Counted from the stretch's first letter, positions 25,263 through 32,572 are shown. The stretch: DNA of 37,921 nt from UBA6398 sp963660485 (GCA_963660485.1 CAVKYH010000023.1:1-37921), one strand, 5' to 3'. Notes: a model not told the origin generated them from the sequence alone. Numbers and translations: made by a program.

Positions 25263-27155
25263 TTATTTTTTCTGCTTAAGATATATGTTTTCGAAATAAT
25301 CCACGAAAGCCTGATTCACCCGTTTCGTTCCGCCCGGAGTGGGATAGTTACCGCTAAAATACCAATCGCCAGGAGAAGTGGGGCAAGCCTTGTGAAGTCC
25401 GTCAAGCGTTTGGAATACAATGGAAATTTCTGCATTCACATCATTTGCTTTCAGAATAGCAGCCATTTTGTTTGAAATGTCTTCGTCTGTAAAAGGAGCA
25501 TAGATATCCTTTACGCAATTTTCCATCTCTCCCGCAGGGCGTTTAAGTTGTTCCTTACATTTTTTGTAAGTCTCAGAAATTACATAACGTTTACCAGCAT
25601 CGTCAAGCAAACTCATCGCGGCACGAAAGGCAATGAACTCCTGTAGACTGGGCATGTCTATACCATAATAATCGGGATAGCGTATTTGAGGTGCTGACGA
25701 ACAAACCACGATTTTCTTTGGCTCGAGTCTATCGAGTATTCTGATAATGCTTTCGCGCAGAGTTGTGCCGCGCACAATACTGTCGTCGATAATCACTAGA
25801 TTGTCCACTTTCGGCTGTACGCTTCCGTATGTTATATCGTACACATGGGCAACGAGATCGTTGCGGCTATTTCCCTCGGCAATAAATGTACGCATTTTGA
25901 TATCTTTCCACGCCACTTTTTCCTGCCGTACACGATGATTCAAAATTTCCATCAATTCTTCGTGCTTGGGAGTATGACCGAGCGCTTCTATTGATTCAAC
26001 TTTTTTCTTGTTGAGATATTCGTTGAAACTTTCCATCATTCCGTAGAACGCCGACTCTGCTGTGTTTGGAATAAACGAGAAAACCGTGTGGTCTATATCT
26101 CCGTCAACAGCATCTAATATCTGATTCAACAAGCCTGCACCAAGGGCTTTGCGCTCCTTGTAAATATCGGTGTCGCTTCCACGGCTGAAATAAATGCGTT
26201 CAAAAGAGCAGGCCGCAAATTTCTTTGGGGGAAGAATTTGCTCAAAACGAACTTCTCCTTTTTTGTTGACAATTATAGCTTGCCCCGGTTTCAATTCATT
26301 TACTTTGTCAACGCTCAAATTGAAAGTAGTCTGAATTACCGGACGTTCTGAAGCTACCACAACTTGGTCTTCGTCTTTATACCAAAAAGCAGGACGAATA
26401 CCCCATGGGTCGCGCATCGCGATAGTTTCGCCGCTTCCCGTTATGGCACAAATCACATAGCCTCCGTCCCATAGAGGTGAGGATTCACGAAAAACCTGGG
26501 CGATGTCTATATTGTTCTCGATGTATTCGGAAAGTTGTTTGTCGTTGTAACCTTTGGCTTGTCCATCCTTATAAATACGGTCGTTTTCCCTATCAAGTCT
26601 GTGCCCGAGTTGTTCGAGCATCAAGTAAGTATCTGCATTGTAGCGTGGATGCTGTCCTTGTGCTGTGAGATGTTCAAAAACTTCCTCTACATTTGTAATG
26701 TTGAAATTCCCACAAATACAAAGATTTCTCGCAGGCCAACTGTGCCGTCGCAAGAATGGGTGTATATATGCCAGACCAGCGCGTCCTGTTGTGGAATACC
26801 GCAGATGCCCCATGTATATTTCGCCGGCGTAGGGCAAATGTTTTTCAGCAAATACTGCATCGGTTTCCTGTTCTGCCGGCACACCGTTAAGTTTTTCAGC
26901 TACATTGCCAAATATTTCTTGTATAGCGGTGTTTCCCATCGCTCTTTCGCGATAGATATATTCTTCTCCGGCAGGCGCATGCATCTTGATGCATGCCAAT
27001 CCTGCGCCTTCTTGCCCGCGGTTATGCTGTTTCTCCATCATAAGATAGAGTTTGTTCAGCCCGTAACGCCAAGTTCCGTAGTTTTCCTGATAATAAGTAA
27101 GCGGTTTAAGCAGACGCACGAGCGCTACACCGCATTCATGTTTTAGTGGCTCCAT
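25263..27155 (-). CDS. Amidophosphoribosyltransferase-like protein, long form (PurF family)
   Basis: Class II glutamine amidotransferase fused to a phosphoribosyltransferase, expected to make phosphoribosylamine from PRPP and glutamine, the first purine step. The nucleophile would be Cys8 (HECGVAL) after removal of a short propeptide; NRGQEGAG, the MGHLRYSTTG loop and the PRPP motif VIIDDSIVRGTT are intact. At 630 residues it is over 100 longer than E. coli or B. subtilis PurF, with extra sequence between the two catalytic parts and a C-terminal extension. It heads an operon with carA and carB rather than other pur genes. The genome may also hold a canonical PurF, so I leave the symbol blank. 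Confidence 0.85.
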   Translation of the reverse strand: MEPLKHECGVALVRLLKPLTYYQENYGTWRYGLNKLYLMMEKQHNRGQEGAGLACIKMHAPAGEEYIYRERAMGNTAIQEIFGNVAEKLNGVPAEQETDAVFAEKHLPYAGEIYMGHLRYSTTGRAGLAYIHPFLRRHSWPARNLCICGNFNITNVEEVFEHLTAQGQHPRYNADTYLMLEQLGHRLDRENDRIYKDGQAKGYNDKQLSEYIENNIDIAQVFRESSPLWDGGYVICAITGSGETIAMRDPWGIRPAFWYKDEDQVVVASERPVIQTTFNLSVDKVNELKPGQAIIVNKKGEVRFEQILPPKKFAACSFERIYFSRGSDTDIYKERKALGAGLLNQILDAVDGDIDHTVFSFIPNTAESAFYGMMESFNEYLNKKKVESIEALGHTPKHEELMEILNHRVRQEKVAWKDIKMRTFIAEGNSRNDLVAHVYDITYGSVQPKVDNLVIIDDSIVRGTTLRESIIRILDRLEPKKIVVCSSAPQIRYPDYYGIDMPSLQEFIAFRAAMSLLDDAGKRYVISETYKKCKEQLKRPAGEMENCVKDIYAPFTDEDISNKMAAILKANDVNAEISIVFQTLDGLHKACPTSPGDWYFSGNYPTPGGTKRVNQAFVDYFENIYLKQKK

Positions 27156-27188
27156 AATTTCAACTTAGTCATGCGCACACAACACACA

Positions 27189-27225
27189 CGTTTTTGTAAT
27201 TTGAAAAACGCCCGGATTTCCGGGC
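27189..27225 (-). promoter_or_regulatory. Terminator-like hairpin with overlapping alternative in the PurF-like/carAB leader
   Basis: About 10 nt after the predicted start site the minus strand has GCCCGG, AAAT, CCGGGC, then C/GTTTTT: a 6-bp GC stem and U-tract. The U-tract (27210-27204) can instead pair with AAAAACG at 27195-27189 (7 bp), which would compete with it. This is a simple attenuator geometry; the signal sensed is unknown. Confidence 0.45.
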
Positions 27226-27240
27226 TTTCGTATTTCTTTG

Positions 27241-27248
27241 CAAAGGTA
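27241..27248 (-). promoter_or_regulatory. -7 promoter element of the PurF-like/carA/carB operon
   Basis: Minus strand TACCTTTG is a full TAnnTTTG match, giving a leader of about 80 nt. A TTTG lies 16 bp upstream, shorter than the usual spacing. Confidence 0.55.
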
Positions 27249-27285
27249 CTTAAAAATAGTGTTGCAAAGACTTGCATTGGGGCAT

Positions 27286-27329
27286 AAAAAAAGCAAGAAC
27301 ACGTTTTTGAAATCAACGCTGTTTCTTGC
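27286..27329 (-). terminator. Intrinsic terminator after the rpmB-rpmG-DUF4295 operon
   Basis: Minus strand: GCAAGAAACA, an 18-nt loop, TGTTCTTGC (one bulge), then seven Ts. Confidence 0.85.
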
Positions 27330-27371
27330 CTCATTTATACTGCTTATCTATCAGATTTATCTGAATTACGA

Positions 27372-27530
27372 TTATTTCTTAAGATGTTCTTTTACCTGTT
27401 CATTAGGAATCATCTGCTCATCAAAAATATAAGCACCGGTCTTGGGACTCTTCACCATTTTAATAACCTTGGAGTAAGAGCGACCGTCTTTCTTGCCCTC
27501 ATGAAGGGTTGCAACTACTTTCTTTGCCAT
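27372..27530 (-). CDS. DUF4295 small ribosomal protein (bL38-type)
   Basis: 52-codon gene. The product starts MAKKVVATLHEGKKDGRSYS and ends VKEHLKK: strongly basic, with the compact lysine-rich character of a ribosomal protein. It matches DUF4295, found next to rpmG throughout Bacteroidota; to my knowledge this protein was recognised as ribosomal protein bL38 in a Flavobacterium ribosome structure. It follows rpmG by 15 bp and ends before a strong terminator, so it is the last gene of the operon. Confidence 0.88.
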   Translation of the reverse strand: MAKKVVATLHEGKKDGRSYSKVIKMVKSPKTGAYIFDEQMIPNEQVKEHLKK

Positions 27531-27545
27531 GTTGTAATGTTATTT

Positions 27546-27737
27546 TTACTTGATTTCCTTATGAATTGTCATGCGTTTCAGTATGGGGTTGTATTTCTTC
27601 AACTCCATGCGGTCGGGTGTGTTCTTGCGGTTTTTCGTTGTTACGTAACGAGAAGTTCCGGGCAGCCCGCTGTTTTTCATTTCGGTGCATTCCAAAATCA
27701 CTTGCACTCTATTGCCTTTAGCTTTCTTGCCAGCCAT
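27546..27737 (-). CDS. rpmG: 50S ribosomal protein L33
   Basis: 63 residues, with the family core VQVILECTEMKNSG, SRYVTTKNRKNTPDRMELKKYNP and a basic tail. The CxxC zinc pairs of some L33 proteins are absent, so this is a zinc-independent form. Second gene of rpmB-rpmG-DUF4295; 22 bp after rpmB. Confidence 0.96.
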   Translation of the reverse strand: MAGKKAKGNRVQVILECTEMKNSGLPGTSRYVTTKNRKNTPDRMELKKYNPILKRMTIHKEIK

Positions 27738-27759
27738 GTTTATTCCCTTTCTATATTTA

Positions 27760-28020
27760 TTAAGCTATAACCTTGATATCTTTGATGTCGCAGTAACCTT
27801 TTTCAAGTGCGCTGCGAAGAGCGGCATCAAGACCTACCTTATTTATTAAACGCAAACCTGCAGCTGAGATAGTGAGACTAATCCAGCATTCCTCTTCGGG
27901 ATAATAGAATTTCTTGGTAAAGAGATTCGCATCAAACGTGCGCTTTGTGCGCAGTTTCGAATGCGCTACGTTATTGCCACGCATCGCGCGCTTTCCTGTG
28001 ATTTGACAAATCTTAGACAT
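27760..28020 (-). CDS. rpmB: 50S ribosomal protein L28
   Basis: 86 residues. MSKICQITGKRAMRGNNVAHS and the RTKRTFDANL segment are the L28 hallmarks; zinc-binding cysteines are mostly missing. First gene of the operon, with a perfect-spacing promoter 70 bp upstream. Confidence 0.96.
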   Translation of the reverse strand: MSKICQITGKRAMRGNNVAHSKLRTKRTFDANLFTKKFYYPEEECWISLTISAAGLRLINKVGLDAALRSALEKGYCDIKDIKVIA

Positions 28021-28089
28021 TGCTATTTCGTTATTTTTATTTCCTGTGAATCTGCCGCTTTGTTTCTTCTACGGCGTTCTTTCGAGGCG

Positions 28090-28120
28090 CAAAGTTACGA
28101 ATAATAAATTGAACTGCAAA
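28090..28120 (-). promoter_or_regulatory. Promoter of rpmB-rpmG-DUF4295
   Basis: Minus strand TTTG, 19 bp, TAACTTTG: exact match to the Bacteroidota housekeeping consensus and spacing, as expected for a ribosomal protein operon. Confidence 0.75.
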
Positions 28121-28183
28121 AACACAACGCAAAATTTTCCGCACAAAAACCGCATTTTTAGGAATTTCGGTGCAGCGGACGTT

Positions 28184-29305
28184 TTATTTCGCGCCTTTTT
28201 CGCGGTTATGTTTGCGACAGAGCATCTGACAATTTTCCAAAATAGTCCGTCCTCCTTTGCTCCAAGGCGTGATATGATCGGCTTCCATGTCCTTCAAGTC
28301 GAAAACTTTTCCGCATACGGCGTATTTGTGTTGCTGTTTTTCGTAGACGGTCTCTTTTATATTGTCGCTGAATGTGCGCAGGTTTAGATATTTCTCCTCT
28401 CGAGTCAAAACATAGGGTATAATTCCTTTGTTGCTTTGCACTTCTTCGTTGAGCAGCAGCGCATGTATTTCTTTGTCCATGGTATCTCGGTCGAGTTTCT
28501 TGTCGTGGAATTCGTTGTAGAGTTCGCCCCAGGCAATACCTTTTACTATTCCTTTGTATCTCTTGACGTTGAACCACGAATTAGCCCAGTTCACAACCGT
28601 TTGATAGTAGTTCCACAGAGGCACGGCATCGTTGTCGTGTTGATGTTCCGCCATATAGCGGCATATTTCATTGTCGCCGTCTTTCCCATATTGGGCGAGG
28701 CAAATCCATTTTATGGCAGTTTCAAGATATTCCTGCTTTTTGGGCGAACCGTTTACCAAGTCATCGCCAATTTGCTTGGCCACGCAATTTGTTTTTGAGA
28801 AATAGCGTTTTGCATCGCTTACAAACGAGCCTGCATAAACGGCGTTGCGAAGCTCTTGTTGGGTAAGCGGCTTTCCGGCGATGTTCACAGTTTCAAACCA
28901 GTCTAATTTCTCGCTGTCGTTACCGGAGCAAAAATAAACCATTAGCTTATAGTCGAGGAATTTCTGCCGTTCGTCGTTTGAAAGGTTATTGAAGAAACGG
29001 TTCTCAAACGAGAAATCGCCGTTCACGTATTGGCATATAGATATTGTGCGCTGCTGTCCGTCGAGCACTTCATAGGGAACGGTATTGCCGGCATCGCGCT
29101 TTGCCCAATACATCACGTTCAGCGGAAAATAGTTTCTCACTGTGTGTATCACGGCGTTGCGTTCTTTTTCGTTGTAAACGAACTCGCGTTGATATGGTGG
29201 GCGTATGTCGAGTTTTCCGCCGTAGCCGCGCACTCCTTGTTCGTCGTTGTCTTCGTAATTTCCCGTTAATTCGCGAATTGTAATCTGATGCAGTTCTATG
29301 TCCAT
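28184..29305 (-). CDS. DUF262 (GmrSD-like) plus HNH nuclease
   Basis: 373 residues. The N-terminal DUF262 domain shows RPPYQREFVYN (about 35-45) and the nucleotide-handling motif DGQQRTIS (82-89), as in GmrSD/BrxU-type restriction enzymes. The C-terminal HNH domain has ADHITPWSKGG (342-352), ENCQMLC (357-363) and HN at 366-367, which supply the catalytic His344 and metal-binding residues. The zinc knuckle is incomplete: the usual first Cys is Tyr in YAVCGK. It follows an EcoRI-type adenine methyltransferase by 48 bp on the same strand. Together they resemble a modification-restriction pair, but GmrSD enzymes cut modified DNA, so polarity of protection is open. No helicase or phage gene is near. 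Confidence 0.8.
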   Translation of the reverse strand: MDIELHQITIRELTGNYEDNDEQGVRGYGGKLDIRPPYQREFVYNEKERNAVIHTVRNYFPLNVMYWAKRDAGNTVPYEVLDGQQRTISICQYVNGDFSFENRFFNNLSNDERQKFLDYKLMVYFCSGNDSEKLDWFETVNIAGKPLTQQELRNAVYAGSFVSDAKRYFSKTNCVAKQIGDDLVNGSPKKQEYLETAIKWICLAQYGKDGDNEICRYMAEHQHDNDAVPLWNYYQTVVNWANSWFNVKRYKGIVKGIAWGELYNEFHDKKLDRDTMDKEIHALLLNEEVQSNKGIIPYVLTREEKYLNLRTFSDNIKETVYEKQQHKYAVCGKVFDLKDMEADHITPWSKGGRTILENCQMLCRKHNREKGAK

Positions 29306-29353
29306 GATATTTTGTTTTTAGTATATCTGATTAGTTTTTCTGTAAAGCTTTGG

Positions 29354-30415
29354 CTATTTCCTACGCCGGATAAGAATGCAGGGATATTTTCTTTCTCCAT
29401 TTATATATGGTCGATCATATTTTGGGCAATTTCCTATCCAATAGGGTTTAAGTTCGATATTATTTCCCGTTATTCCTATAATTTCAAATAGTTTGGGGTT
29501 GTATTTGTCAAGAAAAGAGATTGGCACGCCCATTACTCCGTCGTAATCGCAAGGAATGTCATTTGTTTTTGAAACTTGTATCACATCGTAATTATCATAT
29601 TTCGGATAATCTTCGGGCGAGTAGTTCTTATATAATATGAGTGCTTCATGGCGTTTCGGTATTTCCAAATTGGTAAACCAGACTGATTGCAAGCGGCGTT
29701 TTAATACGCCGTCGACTATTCTGTAAGCGCTACCTTTTTTGCGGTCTCGCATAACTTTCTCTGCATCTTCTTCAGGAGCGTCAAACAATAAGTCCTTACT
29801 CATCGAAGTTACGCCAATCCATATTTTATTGTCCTTTATTAAAGGAAATACTTCCTTGTAGGTTATCGCATTCTTGTTTCCGATGATTATAAATTTCTTG
29901 TCGTATTTCATAAGTAGCTTCATATAATCCCGAAATATGGAGAACGGCGGATTTGTTACCACAATGTCGGCTTCTTTCAGGAATTCCACGCATTCGGGCG
30001 AGCTGAAATCGCCATTGCCTTTGAGAGTTTTTACCACATGTCTGTCTTGCGACAAAAGCAGTTTGACATCGTCGAGGTCTATGCGCCCGTCACCGTTGTA
30101 GTCTTTCATTTCGGTAATCTCCACCTTGTAGGCAGTTCGCGGAGGTACGTTCAGTTCTTCAAATCCAAGTTCGTTGCCCGATATGGGCGAGCCGTTGTAG
30201 CAAGTGGATATGAGTTTTTTCAAACCGAAGTCGTTGAATTTCGACGCGAAATACTTGAAAAAGTTGCTTTCATAGGGATCGTCGCAATTACACAGAATGG
30301 TTTTGCCCGCAAAGTGTTTGCTGTAGTGTTTCAATTCGTTTTCGATGTCGGGCATTTGGGTGTAAAACTCGTCTTGTTTGGTCTGCTTTGCCACATTAAG
30401 GTTTTTGTTTGCCAT
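29354..30415 (-). CDS. EcoRI-family adenine-specific DNA methyltransferase
   Basis: 353 residues resembling M.EcoRI (adenine-N6, GAATTC) and its Bacteroidota relatives. The catalytic motif IV is NPPF at 155-158 within ADIVVTNPPFSIF; an AdoMet-binding region is expected around LCNCDDPYES (41-50). A perfect EF-hand/dockerin-like loop DYNGDGRIDLDD occupies residues 105-116, just before motif IV. Site specificity cannot be read from sequence; divergence from M.EcoRI is large. It is the first gene of a two-gene unit with a DUF262-HNH nuclease and has an unusually long leader (about 330 nt). There is no EcoRI-like endonuclease gene beside it. Confidence 0.82.
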   Translation of the reverse strand: MANKNLNVAKQTKQDEFYTQMPDIENELKHYSKHFAGKTILCNCDDPYESNFFKYFASKFNDFGLKKLISTCYNGSPISGNELGFEELNVPPRTAYKVEITEMKDYNGDGRIDLDDVKLLLSQDRHVVKTLKGNGDFSSPECVEFLKEADIVVTNPPFSIFRDYMKLLMKYDKKFIIIGNKNAITYKEVFPLIKDNKIWIGVTSMSKDLLFDAPEEDAEKVMRDRKKGSAYRIVDGVLKRRLQSVWFTNLEIPKRHEALILYKNYSPEDYPKYDNYDVIQVSKTNDIPCDYDGVMGVPISFLDKYNPKLFEIIGITGNNIELKPYWIGNCPKYDRPYINGERKYPCILIRRRK

Positions 30416-30420
30416 AAATG

Positions 30421-30656
30421 ATTGATAGTTTTAACGAGCACCGACTATCAATCACGCCAAGACACAACAAAAGCGTGATGCTCTTATTGCGTTTAGCTTA
30501 GGGGCAGCGTAGGATGGAAACCCCTTCCTCTCCAAATAAGCGCACCACGCCATGCGACGTGAGCATTGCTTAATACGAGAGGAAAGGTGTAACCGCTACG
30601 GATCACCTTTCACATATTATTTCTGTGTTGTTATTTCCAAATAGTTTCCTACGCTT
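30421..30656 (-). ncRNA. Candidate structured leader RNA (possible riboswitch-like element) of the methyltransferase-HNH operon
   Basis: On the minus strand the leader can form, in order: AAAGGTG/CACCTTT (30612-30586), TTCCTCTC/GAGAGGAA with an inner TAAGC/GCTTA stem (30583-30526), AGGGG/CCCCT whose loop carries TCCTACGCT (30515-30507), and GAGCAT/GTGCTC over CACGC/GCGTG (30484-30436). The 9-mer TCCTACGCT is the exact complement of AGCGTAGGA at 30656-30648, giving a pseudoknot. A 10-bp inverted repeat (30454-30445 with 30430-30421) ends 5 nt before the ATG and overlaps the last stem. Two U-G wobbles in these stems would be C-A mismatches on the plus strand, supporting minus-strand transcription. 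No known RNA class was recognised. Confidence 0.5.
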
Positions 30657-30752
30657 TTGGCTAAACGCGAAATAATAGCGAATGCTTTTTAGTTTTTACC
30701 GATAAGACTGCGGGGCTTGCAAGCCGAAAGGCATGCGTTGCTCCGCCGTTTG

Positions 30753-30783
30753 CAAATATAATGATTTCCGTAAATACCGCAAA
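30753..30783 (-). promoter_or_regulatory. Promoter of the methyltransferase-HNH operon
   Basis: Minus strand TTTG, 19 bp, TATATTTG: exact consensus and spacing. The start site near 30746 leaves a leader of about 330 nt before the ATG at 30415. A weaker plus-strand pair (TTTG at 30404, TAGTTTTA at 30427) exists at the other end of the structured region. Confidence 0.7.
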
Positions 30784-30835
30784 TCTTTACGCCGGCAATC
30801 TGTTTTTGGGAGGCTGTATAAATGGGGCGAAAAAT

Positions 30836-30919
30836 GTTCCCGCATATCGTTTTTCCGATGTCTGATATTATTTAAACAATGTCTGATATTATTCAAATAA
30901 AGTCTGACATCGTTTTTGC
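30836..30919. repeat. 21-bp module array, four modules (array 7)
   Basis: Modules start at 30836, 30857, 30878 and 30899 and are of the GTCTGATAT dialect, ending in ATCGTTTTTGC. Located in the divergent spacer between the methyltransferase promoter and the DUF1080 promoter. Between 30657 and 30752 I note only a 12-bp palindrome GGCTTGCAAGCC at 30714-30725. Confidence 0.85.
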
Positions 30920-30988
30920 AATAAACCATATATTTGGGTGAGCGTCAAAAGTGGGCGAAACTGGCGGCGGTTTTTGCGAAACAATGCC

Positions 30989-30996
30989 TAACTTTG
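30989..30996 (+). promoter_or_regulatory. -7 promoter element of the DUF1080 lipoprotein gene
   Basis: TAACTTTG, full TAnnTTTG match, 28 bp before the ATG at 31025. Confidence 0.6.
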
Positions 30997-31024
30997 CGGG
31001 ACTAACAAACAAATACCATAATTT

Positions 31025-32482
31025 ATGGACGCAATATTATTTTTACAGAAAAGACTTTCGTATGCAGCGATAGCCGGCGCAATCATTGCTTTCGGCGCAT
31101 CGTGCAACAGTTCTCAGACCGGGGAGCAACAGCTGGCCTCCTGGAGTTCACCCGACGGCAAGACAGTGGTTCAACAGCCGGAAATCGCGGTGAATGCAGG
31201 CGATACCTTGAAAGCCGAAGGCGACTTCAAGAATTTTGAACTCAACGGAAAATTTTATACCTCCCAAGATGCCGAAGCTTCGATGCTTTTTCATTCCGAC
31301 GGCAAGAGCGGCTATGAAATCCTTTTCCACAACGGGCCAATCGACGGTACCACCAAAACCGGCAGCCTTAGCGCAGTGCGCAATCTTTATCGCTCGTTGG
31401 CTGCCGACAGTGCGTGGACAGATTTCCGAATTGCGGTGAGAGGTAAAAACATATCGGTTGCCATAGGCGGCACCGACGTGGTTTGCTACACCGAACCGGC
31501 ACAACCTTTCCGTTTGCCGGAATATGCTTCGCGCTTGCTCGGCCATGGTTCGTTTGTGCTGGCGGGAAAGAAAGGCGAAGTGCGCTTCAAGGATTTAACG
31601 GTAACCGCTTTGCCCGAAGATGCACGCAACGAAAACGACACGCTTCCGGCAATAGACGAACAGACCGACAGTATTATCCGTCTGCAACAGCGCGGATTCC
31701 CCGTGATAGACTATCATGTGCACCTCAAAGGCGGATTGACAAAAGAGCAGGCGCATGCCATGTCGATGAACTATGGCATAAACTACGGCATTGCCCCAAA
31801 TGCAGGCGAGGGCGGCATAGGTCGTATGCTTTCCACCGACGAGGAGGTTTACCAATACTTCGACGAGGTGAAACCATTGCCTTTTCTTTGCGGAGTGCAA
31901 GGGGAGGGGCGCCGCTGGTCTACGCAATTCTCGCCCAAGGCATTGGGAATTTTCGATTATCTGTTCACCGACGCAATGACAATAATGGACAAAGGAGTAC
32001 GCACGCGCATATATCGTCCCGAAGAAGTGCGTCTTGACGGGCGCAGCAAAGAGGAATATATGGACCTTATCGTGAGCCAAATCGAAAAAATACTGTCGTA
32101 CGAGCCCGCAGATATATATGCCAATCCCACATATCTGCCCGAAATTATGAATGCAGACTATGACAAATACTGGACAGACGAGCGTGTGAACCGCATGCTG
32201 GACGTGATGCAGAAATACAATATTGCCCTCGAAATAAATCCGCGTTACAAGATTCCGAGCTTCGACATTATTCGCAAGGCAAAGGCGCGCGGAATGAAGT
32301 TTACCTTTGGAACAAACAACGAAAACGCCGATTTCGGAAAATTGGAGTATGCCATTCAAGCCATATACGCTTGCGGACTGACCAAAGACGATATCTGGTT
32401 CCCGTCGATGAGTGTGCGTCGCGACCGTGTGCCGGTTGATTACAACGGTTTCAAGAAAAGCGCGGCGCAGGGCGTGAAATGA
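31025..32482 (+). CDS. DUF1080 (3-keto-glycoside hydrolase-like) plus PHP-like metal-dependent hydrolase, exported
   Basis: 485 residues. An N-terminal hydrophobic segment ends in AFGASC, probably a lipoprotein signal although the lipobox is not canonical. Residues about 35-200 form a concanavalin-type DUF1080 domain (LKAEGDFKNFELNGKFYT and DFRIAVRGKNISVAIGG). After a linker, residues about 230-480 form an amidohydrolase/PHP-like barrel opening with VIDYHVHLKGG (an HxH metal pair). The late FTFGTNNEN segment occupies the place where PHP enzymes carry a metal-binding Asp-x-His, so a full metal site is not assured. DUF1080 proteins are linked to 3-keto sugar metabolism, but I cannot assign a substrate. 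Single gene with its own promoter and terminator. Confidence 0.75.
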   Translation: MDAILFLQKRLSYAAIAGAIIAFGASCNSSQTGEQQLASWSSPDGKTVVQQPEIAVNAGDTLKAEGDFKNFELNGKFYTSQDAEASMLFHSDGKSGYEILFHNGPIDGTTKTGSLSAVRNLYRSLAADSAWTDFRIAVRGKNISVAIGGTDVVCYTEPAQPFRLPEYASRLLGHGSFVLAGKKGEVRFKDLTVTALPEDARNENDTLPAIDEQTDSIIRLQQRGFPVIDYHVHLKGGLTKEQAHAMSMNYGINYGIAPNAGEGGIGRMLSTDEEVYQYFDEVKPLPFLCGVQGEGRRWSTQFSPKALGIFDYLFTDAMTIMDKGVRTRIYRPEEVRLDGRSKEEYMDLIVSQIEKILSYEPADIYANPTYLPEIMNADYDKYWTDERVNRMLDVMQKYNIALEINPRYKIPSFDIIRKAKARGMKFTFGTNNENADFGKLEYAIQAIYACGLTKDDIWFPSMSVRRDRVPVDYNGFKKSAAQGVK

Positions 32483-32530
32483 TGCAAAAACAAACGTGCG
32501 CGGGAGAATGATTCCGCCGACAAGAAGCAT

Positions 32531-32572
32531 GAAGTCCGATATTGTTTAAGCGATATCGGACTTCGTTTTTAC
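32531..32572 (+). terminator. Terminator of the DUF1080 gene, built from two 21-bp modules
   Basis: GAAGTCCGATAT (32531-32542) pairs perfectly with ATATCGGACTTC (32553-32564), 12 bp, followed by GTTTTTAC. The two arms are the first two modules of array 8. Confidence 0.8.

Noticed and set aside
28184..30415. Prophage or integrative element around the methyltransferase-nuclease pair
   Set aside because: No integrase, attachment repeats or tRNA at either side; both flanks are ordinary chromosomal genes.
30560..30600. Resemblance of TTAATACGAGAGGA to the 23S rRNA sarcin-ricin loop
   Set aside because: The similarity stops after about 14 bases, and the flanking sequence forms different helices; no other rRNA segment is present.
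30440..30660. tRNA, tmRNA, RNase P RNA, SRP RNA or retron msr-msd in the structured leader
   Set aside because: No TΨC-like arm, no tag frame, no GAGGAAAGUCC/ACAGARA pair, no SRP tetraloop, and no reverse transcriptase nearby.
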